Assembly (NCBI GenBank): GCA_900556395.1
Contig: USOQ01000071.1
Location: 1 to 12,752, forward strand
DNA from: Candidatus Segatella caccae
GTDB taxonomy: Bacteria; Bacteroidota; Bacteroidia; Bacteroidales; Bacteroidaceae
Direction: 5' to 3'
DNA length: 12,752 nucleotides
The notes under the pieces were generated by a model. It searched no databases. It saw nothing but the letters and a program-made list of their open reading frames with translations, and had not been told where the DNA came from. The translations under genes and the position numbers were made by a program. Positions 1 through 5,702 of the stretch are shown here, in pieces. The first letter of the stretch is position 1; the number at the start of each line of letters is the position of its first letter.

Positions 1-2
1 AG

Positions 3-71
3 TGGTTTGGTTTCTCCAAGATGGAGATACTTACACCAGACGAATTGGTGGAAAGGATCAATAGAGAGTAA
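3..71 (+). CDS. C-terminal end of an unidentified protein (partial)
   Basis: An open frame enters from the left edge and stops with TAA at 69-71, giving about 22 residues that end in EILTPDELVERINRE. The tail shape, a short strand with a 'E-I-L-x-P' turn and then a charged helix, resembles the C-terminus of WYL-domain transcription regulators, but 22 residues are too few to name a family. The other two + frames also run in from the edge and stop without a recognisable pattern, so the frame choice rests on the protein-like composition of this one. The next gene begins 113 bases downstream. Confidence 0.35.
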   Translation, partial: WFGFSKMEILTPDELVERINRE

Positions 72-107
72 TCAATACGCAATATTTCAATCACCCAACA
101 TTAAAAA

Positions 108-173
108 TTACGATTTATGAAAAGAAATTTAGGTATACTATTAATAACAATGATTTTCATAACTGAATCGTAA
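108..173. repeat. Imperfect inverted repeat upstream of the 215-residue gene
   Basis: The left arm (108-123, ttacgatttatgaaaa) is complementary to the right arm (154-173) apart from a four-base insertion, AACT at 161-164, in the right arm. The 30-base loop is AT-rich. No U-tract follows, so it is not an obvious terminator. It fills most of the spacer between 71 and 185 and could be a regulatory hairpin or the scar of a rearrangement. Confidence 0.5.
117..173 (+). pseudogene. Possible truncated signal-peptide leader (18 codons)
   Basis: ATG at 117 opens MKRNLGILLITMIFITES and stops with TAA at 171-173. The layout, two basic residues followed by a hydrophobic run and then polar residues, is that of the start of an exported protein or lipoprotein, but the frame ends where the mature protein should begin. 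It may be the remnant of a small secreted or immunity gene in this scrambled island. It may equally be chance, because AT-rich DNA readily yields hydrophobic codons. It lies wholly within the inverted repeat at 108-173, which could itself explain the sequence. Confidence 0.22.
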
Positions 174-184
174 AATTATGAATT

Positions 185-832
185 ATGATATTTGATAAAA
201 TAATAAAAGACCTACTTAATCTTAACTTTTTTTCTGAATATAAATTTAGAAAAAGAGACTCTTCCTTCTTGTTGAAGACAAAAGGTGGTAAGCAATTTAT
301 TGAGATGGATCACTGGATTGCCGAAGCAACATCATCTCTCGTAATATACCCTATCTATGGTGTAAGATTCGATATTCTATCAAAATGGTTTGAGAAATTT
401 AGTATGAAAAAATTGCAAGACCAAAGAGACGGAGCCAGTATCGATTTTTCTGGGGATATGCTATCTATGCAAGACAAGTTTTATTTCAACTTAAATGGGG
501 AAAAATATGCAACCGATTTTAATGAATTACAAGCAAAAGTTCAAAAGTGTGCAGAATATGTCTTTTCAGAATATTCGTCACTTGATAAACTCTATAATAA
601 AACAATATTGCCAATTTTAAACGGAGAGGTTTCTCTACCTGATGTTGGATCTGACTGGATCTTTATTGATTTGGCTTTGTGTAAAATCGTAAATCCTTCA
701 AATTTTCATAAGCTAAAACAGATAATTCTTTCCCATGTGAGAAAAATGTATATGCGTAAAGAACCGAACATATTGTATTATTATGATAATTTAGAAGATA
801 TTTTACAATATTTAGAATATACTCAATTATAA
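185..832 (+). CDS. Unrecognised 215-residue soluble protein, possible Rhs-locus immunity protein
   Basis: The frame runs from ATG at 185 to TAA at 830-832. An earlier ATG at 177 is out of frame and closes after five codons, so 185 is the natural start. There is no signal peptide and no membrane segment. The N-terminal part is basic and aromatic, residues 40-75 have an alternating hydrophobic pattern around IYPIYGVRFDILSKWFEKF, and the C-terminal 40 residues are predicted helical and tyrosine-rich. I recognise no family. Base use is strongly AT-rich, with many TTA, AAA and ATA codons, unlike the housekeeping genes further right. The stop lies three bases before the open frame holding an Rhs scrap. 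A small soluble protein of foreign composition beside Rhs debris fits an immunity protein that neutralises a polymorphic toxin, but this is inference from context only. Confidence 0.75.
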   Translation: MIFDKIIKDLLNLNFFSEYKFRKRDSSFLLKTKGGKQFIEMDHWIAEATSSLVIYPIYGVRFDILSKWFEKFSMKKLQDQRDGASIDFSGDMLSMQDKFYFNLNGEKYATDFNELQAKVQKCAEYVFSEYSSLDKLYNKTILPILNGEVSLPDVGSDWIFIDLALCKIVNPSNFHKLKQIILSHVRKMYMRKEPNILYYYDNLEDILQYLEYTQL

Positions 833-835
833 GTA

Positions 836-1507
836 GTGTTTTTTAGGATGCATATTATATGTCTATATGTAACATCAATTACAGATACAGGCAAGAAGTT
901 CCAACTCGTCAATGTGAAGGATGTGAACTACCGCACGGAGGAGATGTCTTCAGAGAGTGAGAATGTGAACAACAATCATGCCTATGAGTATGATGCCAAT
1001 GGTAATCTTGTTTATGTCAACACAAGCCGTACAAAGAAGGACGGCATGGCTGACGAGAAGACCGCAGAGCGCAAGCTTAAATGGGATGAGGAGAACCGTC
1101 TCCTTGCTTCTGATGACAATGGCTTCGTGACTAACTACTGGTATGATGCAGACGGTGAGCGTACGGTGAAGACATCAGGCGAGAGTGACCAGGTGTATGT
1201 GAACTCAGAGTTTGCTGGTGGTCGCACAAACACAGCCAAGTTCTCTTTGTATGTATCTCCTTACCTCGTAGCCAACCAAGGCGGACGCTACACCAAGCAT
1301 ATCTATATCGGTAGTCAGCGTGTAGTCAGCAAGATTGGCGACTTCGATTCTTATGGTTCCGCCCCACGCCGCATCCAGTATGCAGGTAGCGAGACTGATG
1401 GTTTTTCTGATGATTTTAAGGTTATTGAATTTTCACTTGCAAAACTTCAATTAATTACACCTAAGCGAATTTTCACAAGTAAAAGGCTCTACTATCTTGC
1501 TGGATGA
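836..1507 (+). pseudogene. Rhs/YD-repeat protein fragment lacking both ends
   Basis: The open frame can be read from GTG at 836 or ATG at 848 to a stop at 1505-1507, but only about 880-1402 looks like Rhs. It contains YD-repeat signatures: YEYDANGNLVYVN around residues 50-62, then LKWDEENRLLASDDNG and YWYDADGERTVKTSG around 81-115. The Rhs-like stretch 'VNSEFAGGR...KHIYIGSQRVVSKIG' follows. Full-length Rhs proteins exceed 1,000 residues and carry a DPxGl-type boundary before a toxin tip; neither the N-terminal region nor a tip is present. After QYAGSETDG (residues 181-189) the frame runs into AT-rich sequence of different character. The first 17 or so residues are likewise unlike Rhs. This is best read as a displaced core fragment left by recombination, able to serve as homology for tip exchange, and probably not a functional protein. 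Confidence 0.75.
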
Positions 1508-1535
1508 GTTTTATAAATTAAAATACACTATCTTC

Positions 1536-1946
1536 ATGAATAAATTACTAAAAATATTTTGTTTTTGTTGGTTGTTTTGCCTATGTGATTGTTGTAAAAA
1601 TAGCATACATCCTAATCTTATAAACAAAAAAGCTTGTAAGCAAATATTGGTAAAAAATTATTTTGATGATAATGAATACATTATTAATAATGATATTTCA
1701 ATCCAAGAACTGTATGAACTCTTACGGAATGCAACTCTCTGTGACATAACTAAATTGCCTCCAAGATTAGTATTAACTATAAAAGGCAGAAATTATCATC
1801 AAACTTTTTTTATATGTGATAATTATATAAAAGATGACAAAAGAAAAATATATAGATGTAAAAAAAATATAGAAAAGGAGTTAAAGAAATTCATCAAAAA
1901 AGCAGGTAAAAAACCTATTGAGTGCCGTAAAAAAAGTAACAAATAA
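1536..1946 (+). CDS. Small exported, cysteine-rich protein, possible lipoprotein (136 residues)
   Basis: I choose ATG at 1536 over TTG at 1497 because the ATG places a lysine-containing start and a hydrophobic run at the very N-terminus (MNKLLKIFCFCWLFCLCDCC). This is a signal-peptide pattern that the longer version would bury. Cysteines at 15, 17, 19 and 20 end the hydrophobic stretch; one could be the lipidated residue of a lipoprotein, although no clean L-[AS]-[GA]-C lipobox is present. The mature part is very lysine-rich and ends in a basic helix (about residues 110-136), with further cysteines at 34, 69, 94, 108 and 130. I do not recognise the family. It follows the Rhs scrap and is followed 11 bases later by a membrane protein, so the two are probably co-transcribed. 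An immunity or surface role is inference. Confidence 0.65.
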   Translation: MNKLLKIFCFCWLFCLCDCCKNSIHPNLINKKACKQILVKNYFDDNEYIINNDISIQELYELLRNATLCDITKLPPRLVLTIKGRNYHQTFFICDNYIKDDKRKIYRCKKNIEKELKKFIKKAGKKPIECRKKSNK

Positions 1947-1957
1947 AGGTAATACAT

Positions 1958-2314
1958 ATGGGAAATTTTAAAAAAAGAACTCTTTTTTATATTAAAGATA
2001 GTTTATTTATAGGTGTATCAATCTTCGTTATAGATATTGTCGCTTTTGTTATTTTAATTTTTTTGTCTATGAGTGATAGTGAATCACCCATACTTGCTGA
2101 TTATGTACACATTTTTTTAAAAGAAGTTTTATCTTTACCATTATCATTGATTAACAATGATTACCCTTTCTTTTTAGATGACCACCAAGTTCCTAAATTA
2201 ATACTGTTCACAATGCCTGCAAACATTCTAATACAATCAGTTTTTTTCTGCTTTATAAAGGAATGCATAACTAAAATCTTAGTTACATTTTCGAATAAAA
2301 AGAATATTGAATAA
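1958..2314 (+). CDS. Small inner-membrane protein with two predicted helices (118 residues)
   Basis: The frame starts at ATG 1958, 11 bases after the preceding stop, and ends with TAA at 2312-2314. Two hydrophobic segments are clear: about residues 16-38 (IGVSIFVIDIVAFVILIF) and about 80-100 (LILFTMPANILIQSVFFCFI). An amphipathic stretch lies between them at about 50-64. The N-terminus (GNFKKR) and C-terminus (SNKKNIE) are basic, so both ends are predicted to be cytoplasmic. No enzyme motif or known family is recognisable. AT-rich base use matches the preceding gene and the 215-residue gene. Close spacing suggests one unit with the exported protein upstream. Small membrane proteins beside Rhs debris are sometimes immunity proteins against membrane- or periplasm-acting toxins, but nothing here proves it. 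Confidence 0.65.
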   Translation: MGNFKKRTLFYIKDSLFIGVSIFVIDIVAFVILIFLSMSDSESPILADYVHIFLKEVLSLPLSLINNDYPFFLDDHQVPKLILFTMPANILIQSVFFCFIKECITKILVTFSNKKNIE

Positions 2315-2355
2315 TAAAAAACAATGGCTCAGGGGAGAGTTATTAAAATGTGCCT

Positions 2356-2398
2356 AAAAAAACGAAAGTACTTGCGATGGGCAACGCAAGTACTTTCG
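2356..2398 (-). terminator. Intrinsic terminator of the oxidoreductase operon
   Basis: On the - strand a perfect 14-base-pair stem (arms 2385-2398 and 2363-2376, cgaaagtacttgcg and its complement) with an 8-base loop is followed at once by seven Us (A-tract at 2356-2362). It lies about 70 bases beyond the stop of the gamma-subunit gene, the last gene of the operon, which is where a terminator is expected. Confidence 0.85.
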
Positions 2399-2442
2399 AT
2401 GACGATTGAAAGTACTTTCATTGGCACTTGAAAGTACTTTCA
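2363..2442. repeat. Four 14-base palindromic units at exact 22-base period
   Basis: The core AAGTACTT occurs at 2366, 2388, 2410 and 2432, exactly 22 bases apart. The four 14-base units are 2363-2376, 2385-2398, 2407-2420 and 2429-2442, separated by 8-base spacers (atgggcaa, atgacgat, ttggcact). Units 1 and 2 are reverse complements of each other. Units 3 and 4 are identical and each is self-complementary (tgaaagtactttca). The array lies between converging genes and forms the two terminators listed separately. Confidence 0.9.
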
Positions 2443-2448
2443 TTTTTT
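2407..2448 (+). terminator. Intrinsic terminator for the left-hand + strand genes
   Basis: Two copies of tgaaagtactttca (2407-2420 and 2429-2442) can pair over 14 bases around an 8-base loop and are followed by six Ts at 2443-2448. This mirrors the - strand terminator next to it. It would end transcription coming from the membrane-protein gene that stops at 2314. Because each arm is itself a palindrome, small alternative hairpins are possible. Confidence 0.75.
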
Positions 2449-2469
2449 GGGGTATTTGAGTAAATAAAA

Positions 2470-3015
2470 TCAGTCTATTTTTTCGATAATCTTCATTCCC
2501 TCTTCCACAGCCTGCATATTGAGCGGAATCATAGCGTGATGACGCTCTGGCAACGACTTATAGAGAGCCTTGTTAAGACCATCGGTGCTTACCACAGGAC
2601 ACACCTTGAGCAATCCACCGAGGACTATCATATTGAACACCTTTGAGTTTTTCATCTCAGCAGCCTTGTCCATAGCATCAATGCGATAGATGGTGATGTC
2701 TGTGCGCTGTGGAGGATTGATAACCCCATAGCCGTCGTAGATCAGAATACCACCAGGCTTTACTTTTGGTTCAAACTTATCGAGTGAGGGCTGGTTGAGC
2801 ACGATAGCTACATCAAAATGACTGAGTATGGGCGAAGAGATGCGCTCGTCGCTCACGATGACAGTAACATTGGCGGTTCCACCTCGCTGCTCGGGGCCAT
2901 AGGCGGGCATCCAGGTTACTTCTTTATCCTCCATAAGTCCTGAATATGCGAGTATCTTTCCCATAGAAAGGACACCCTGACCACCAAATCCGGATATAAT
3001 AATTTCTGTCTTCAT
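2470..3015 (-). CDS. 2-oxoacid:ferredoxin oxidoreductase, gamma subunit
   Basis: This 181-residue protein is the gamma-type subunit of the pyruvate/2-oxoacid:ferredoxin oxidoreductase family, the domain that helps form the CoA-binding region of the complex. The family signature GFGGQG is at residues 9-14 at the end of the first strand, and YGPEQRGG at 39-46 is also characteristic. The remainder follows the family pattern (VAIVLNQPSLDKF, then a glycine turn before the domain's second half) at normal length. It is the last gene of the operon, 50 bases after the beta subunit, and is followed by a terminator. The substrate (2-oxoglutarate, branched-chain 2-oxoacids, or pyruvate) cannot be read from this subunit. 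In other bacteria the equivalent is called KorC or VorA/PorG. Confidence 0.92.
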   Translation of the reverse strand: MKTEIIISGFGGQGVLSMGKILAYSGLMEDKEVTWMPAYGPEQRGGTANVTVIVSDERISSPILSHFDVAIVLNQPSLDKFEPKVKPGGILIYDGYGVINPPQRTDITIYRIDAMDKAAEMKNSKVFNMIVLGGLLKVCPVVSTDGLNKALYKSLPERHHAMIPLNMQAVEEGMKIIEKID

Positions 3016-3031
3016 TCTTCTATTTAAAAGT

Positions 3032-3066
3032 TAAGCATCTAACACCAAACATTAAACACTAAACAC
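3032..3066. repeat. Five imperfect heptamers between the beta and gamma genes
   Basis: Read on the + strand the spacer is TAAGCAT, CTAACAC, CAAACAT, TAAACAC, TAAACAC in strict 7-base register, with consensus YAAACAY. The array occupies most of the 50-base gap and its last base falls in the beta-subunit stop codon. Transcribed from the - strand, it gives a GU-rich, weakly structured stretch between two co-transcribed genes. Confidence 0.6.
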
Positions 3067-3830
3067 TACATTCCTGTGGTATCCTTGAGGTCGCCCTTAG
3101 GATACTGTTCGAACATATGCTCTTCCATCCATTTATTGGCTTCTACAGGCGAGAGTTTCCAACCACTGTTACAGGTAGAAACTATCTCTACCAAACTCGA
3201 ACCTAACCCCTTCATGCTCGCTTCAAAGGCCTTGCGAATGGCCTTCTTAGCCTTGCGGATGCTTGCTACGGTCTCCACGCTCTGACGACTCACATAGCAA
3301 GTGCCTTCGAGATGAGAGGCAAGTTCGGTGATGTTGAGCGGATAACCATGTAAGTCGGGCTGACGACCATAAGGACAGGTGGAGGTTTTCTGACCAAGCA
3401 AGGTTGTAGGAGCCATCTGTCCACCTGTCATGCCATAGATGGCATTGTTGATAAAGATGGCAGCAACATGCTCACCGCGATTGAGGGCATGAATGGTTTC
3501 GCAGGCTCCGATGCAAGCCAAATCGCCATCACCCTGATAGGTGAAGACGAGACGATCGGGCCACAGACGTTTTACTGCCGAGGCACATGCCAAAGCACGA
3601 CCATGGGCAGCCTCTTGCCAGTCGATATCAAGGTATCGATAGGCAAACACGGCACAACCTACAGGGCATATGCCCACGGCTTTGTCGGCCATCCCCATCT
3701 CCTCGATGACTTCTGCCACGAGTTTATGTACCACGCCATGAGAACATCCTGGGCAATAGTGCATGGGAGTGTCGTTCATCAGCGACGGCTTTTTGTAAAC
3801 CAGATTTTCTGGTGATATGATGTCATTCAT
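3066..3830 (-). CDS. 2-oxoacid:ferredoxin oxidoreductase, beta (thiamine diphosphate) subunit
   Basis: This 254-residue protein is the TPP-binding beta subunit, the catalytic half that decarboxylates the 2-oxoacid. Visible motifs in order are HYCPGCSHG (24-32), GICPVGC (53-59), the HGRA turn (76-79), the TPP/Mg motif GDGDLACIG (100-108) with E111 and N117R118, then NNAIYGMTGGQ (128-138). CPGC with further cysteines at 55, 59 and after residue 150 (TSTCPYGR) is consistent with an iron-sulphur site in this subunit, as in the family. Length is normal for the short, split form of the enzyme. The gene lies 60 bases after alpha and 50 before gamma in one operon. The family includes KorB and Vor-type beta subunits, and the motifs do not separate these substrates. 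Confidence 0.93.
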   Translation of the reverse strand: MNDIISPENLVYKKPSLMNDTPMHYCPGCSHGVVHKLVAEVIEEMGMADKAVGICPVGCAVFAYRYLDIDWQEAAHGRALACASAVKRLWPDRLVFTYQGDGDLACIGACETIHALNRGEHVAAIFINNAIYGMTGGQMAPTTLLGQKTSTCPYGRQPDLHGYPLNITELASHLEGTCYVSRQSVETVASIRKAKKAIRKAFEASMKGLGSSLVEIVSTCNSGWKLSPVEANKWMEEHMFEQYPKGDLKDTTGM

Positions 3831-3890
3831 TGGTTTTGAACTTAAATCTTTCTACTTAATAAATAGCGAAGAAAACAATATCTTCACTCT

Positions 3891-4970
3891 TTACTTGATT
3901 ATTTTCTTGAGTGCTTCTACGATTTCCTCGGGCTCTGGAACGATACCGCCTAAACGGCCAAAGTGCTCTACAGGAGACTTACCATTGACGGCAAGACGCA
4001 CATCTTGTACCATCTGTCCGGCATTGATCTCAACTACCAAGAAGCCCTTGCAACGATCAGTCAATTCGCGAATCGCCTGCTCGGGGAAAGGCCAAAGTGT
4101 GATAGGACGGAAAAGTCCCACCTTAATGCCTTGCTGGCGAGCCACCTCGATACTCTTTTCGGCGATGCGGGCAGCACTACCAAAGGCTACAATGACATAG
4201 TCGGCATCGTCAATATACTCGGTAGCATAACGCACTTCTCGCTCGCGGATGGTCTGATACTTCTGCTGTAGATGCAAGTTGCGTTGCTCCATTACCTCAG
4301 GCTTGAGTTCGAGCGAAGTGATGATGTTGGGCTGGCGCTCCTTACAGCCAATGGTGGCCCAAGGACACTCACGAGCTACTTCTTCCTCGGTGCGGCGAGG
4401 CTTCATAGGGGGCAAAACTACGCGTTCCATCATCTGTCCTATCACACCATCACTCAAGATCATGGCAGGATTGCGATAACGGAAAGCAAGCGTGAAAGCA
4501 AGGTCTACAAAGTCGGCCATTTCCTGCACTGAGGCTGGTGCTAACACAATGACATTATAGTCACCATTGCCACCACCACGAGTGGCCTGAAAATAGTCGC
4601 TCTGTGAGGGCTGGATGGTACCCAAGCCTGGACCACCTCGCTGCACGTTGACAATGACTCCTGGAACTTCGGCTCCTGCCATGTAGGCGATACCTTCCTG
4701 CATCAGAGCCACACCTGGACTTGAAGAGGTGGTGAGAACGCGCTTGCCAGCTCCAGCACCAGCGTACACCATATTGATGGAAGCGACTTCACTCTCAGCT
4801 TGCAACACCACCATGCCCGTAGTCTCCCAGGGCTTGAGGAGTGCTAAAGTCTCAATGATTTCTGTCTGAGGGGTGATGGGATAGCCGAAGAAGCCATCGG
4901 CACCACATCGTATTGCGGCATGGGCGATAGCCTCATTGCCTTTCATGAGTGTTACTTCTTGTTCTGCCAT
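3891..4970 (-). CDS. vorB: 2-oxoacid:ferredoxin oxidoreductase, alpha subunit (VorB/KorA type)
   Basis: This 359-residue alpha subunit supplies the pyrimidine-binding domain that activates TPP at the interface with beta. The start LMKGNEAIAHAAI (8-20) followed by FFGYPITPQTEI (27-38) is the hallmark of the VorB/KorA group. Later come TTSSSPG, VNVQRGGPGLGT and a QSDYFQATRGG stretch, all conserved around the active site. The C-terminal third (from about 255) has the transketolase-C-like pattern with IKVGLFRPITLWPFP. ATG at 4968-4970 lies two bases after the ferredoxin stop, so the two are translationally coupled. The complex converts a 2-oxoacid plus CoA to acyl-CoA and CO2 while reducing ferredoxin, or runs in reverse. 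Automated pipelines usually name such proteins VorB (3-methyl-2-oxobutanoate), but 2-oxoglutarate is equally possible. Confidence 0.92.
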   Translation of the reverse strand: MAEQEVTLMKGNEAIAHAAIRCGADGFFGYPITPQTEIIETLALLKPWETTGMVVLQAESEVASINMVYAGAGAGKRVLTTSSSPGVALMQEGIAYMAGAEVPGVIVNVQRGGPGLGTIQPSQSDYFQATRGGGNGDYNVIVLAPASVQEMADFVDLAFTLAFRYRNPAMILSDGVIGQMMERVVLPPMKPRRTEEEVARECPWATIGCKERQPNIITSLELKPEVMEQRNLHLQQKYQTIREREVRYATEYIDDADYVIVAFGSAARIAEKSIEVARQQGIKVGLFRPITLWPFPEQAIRELTDRCKGFLVVEINAGQMVQDVRLAVNGKSPVEHFGRLGGIVPEPEEIVEALKKIIK

Positions 4971-4972
4971 GG

Positions 4973-5212
4973 TTACTTTTCCTCCTTTTTACGATAAACG
5001 GTGATACATCCGTCTGGGCACACAATAGCGCATGAAGTACAGCCCACGCATGCTTCTGCATGAAGAGGCTCTACATAGCGATAGCCATGCACGTTGACTT
5101 TCTTGTCGGCCAGTGCGATGACATCGTGAGGACATGCCACCACGCAGAGCGAGCATCCTTTGCATCGCTCTGTATCTACCACAATGGCCCCTAAAATTCT
5201 ATTCTTTGTCAT
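4973..5212 (-). CDS. 2x[4Fe-4S] ferredoxin subunit of the 2-oxoacid oxidoreductase
   Basis: This 79-residue bacterial-type ferredoxin, the delta-like subunit, carries electrons from the TPP enzyme. Two cluster motifs of the form CxxCxxCxxxCP are seen at C17-C20-C23-C27-P28 and C55-C58-C61-C65-P66. Each motif lends its last cysteine to the other cluster in the usual ferredoxin fold. Between them lies an insertion containing HGYRYVEPLH that is common in oxidoreductase-linked ferredoxins. The tail is charged (YRKKEEK). Its ATG overlaps the stop of the upstream TPR gene (ATGA, 5209-5212), and its stop lies two bases before the alpha start, showing tight coupling. The usual role is an integral subunit of the complex, not a freely diffusing ferredoxin. 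Confidence 0.92.
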   Translation of the reverse strand: MTKNRILGAIVVDTERCKGCSLCVVACPHDVIALADKKVNVHGYRYVEPLHAEACVGCTSCAIVCPDGCITVYRKKEEK

Positions 5213-5388
5213 GGATTATAGTAGTCTTTACAATAGAAGCTGAGGATATTATCAAGCATCTCCTTGGCTACGACGGCTGGGCTGTCGGGGTCAAGTGCGA
5301 TGGCTTCCATATAACAATCAAGGGCATGTTTGAAGTCACCTTGCTTGCGATAGGCATTGCCCTGAAGATAATATTCCTGAGCTGTCAT
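5209..5388 (-). CDS. Small tetratricopeptide-repeat protein leading the oxidoreductase operon (59 residues)
   Basis: A short frame on the - strand opens with ATG at 5386-5388 and closes with TGA at 5209-5211, overlapping the ferredoxin start by four bases. The protein begins MTAQEYYLQGNAYRKQGDFK and continues HALDCYMEAIALDPDSPAV. That is one canonical TPR motif (G10-N-A-Y-R, G17-D-F, A22, Y26, A29, P34 spacing) followed by a capping helix that ends in an aromatic tail. A TPR unit of this kind usually binds a peptide or another subunit. Its place as the first gene, with ATGA overlap, suggests an assembly or docking partner of the enzyme complex, but this is inference. Similar small TPR genes accompany this operon in Bacteroidales, from general knowledge. 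It falls in what would otherwise be read as a non-coding gap. Confidence 0.85.
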   Translation of the reverse strand: MTAQEYYLQGNAYRKQGDFKHALDCYMEAIALDPDSPAVVAKEMLDNILSFYCKDYYNP

Positions 5389-5620
5389 TTTCTGCTGATG
5401 TTTCTTTTAATTTGCTTTGCGAAATTACTAAAATAAGCTAACTAAAAAGAATTATAAGCCGATATTTAAACTATATTAATGTTGTTTTGCTGAAAAATGC
5501 GCACACTACCAAGCGGTGTGCAATTTTTCTTTTTTATCGTTCACATTAGGAACAAACCATTGTAAATCGACTTTTGGAAAGGCCAAAAAACAAAAAGACT
5601 TGATGAATAGGTGAAAAGGT
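5389..5620. other. Intergenic region with oxidoreductase operon leader and an orphan hairpin
   Basis: No coding frame is seen in this AT-rich stretch. It must hold the promoter of the - strand operon. The best -7 candidates are TAATTTCG (5420-5427) and TATTTTAG (5428-5435), each one base off TAnnTTTG, but neither has a good TTTG 19-20 bases upstream. A hairpin with 6-base arms, gcacac 5501-5506 and gtgtgc 5516-5521, is followed on the + strand by a T-rich run (5524-5535) and on the - strand by ATTTTT. It could be a second terminator after trpS or the end of an unrecognised + strand transcript. Confidence 0.4.
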
Positions 5621-5627
5621 GATAAAG

Positions 5628-5665
5628 AAAACAACGGTCATCAGTTTTTACACTGATGACCGTTG
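5628..5665 (-). terminator. Intrinsic terminator after trpS
   Basis: A perfect 14-base-pair stem (arms 5652-5665 and 5632-5645, caacggtcatcagt and its complement) with a six-base loop is followed on the - strand by TTTTCTTT. It begins about 38 bases beyond the trpS stop and separates trpS from the oxidoreductase operon. Confidence 0.88.
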
Positions 5666-5702
5666 GCTTGAGGTAACGATAAATGTTATTATCTGATACT
5701 AA

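Noticed and set aside
1497..1535. TTG start for the small exported protein
   Set aside because: It overlaps the end of the Rhs-scrap frame and places 13 mostly polar residues before an evident signal peptide.
2363..2442. Regularly spaced palindromic repeats resembling a CRISPR array
   Set aside because: The units are 14 bases with 8-base spacers, far below CRISPR repeat and spacer sizes. No cas gene is present, and the units explain themselves as two terminators.
3468..4532. Several + strand frames of 86-127 codons opposite the oxidoreductase genes
   Set aside because: They are antisense shadows of the conserved alpha and beta subunits and have no recognisable content.
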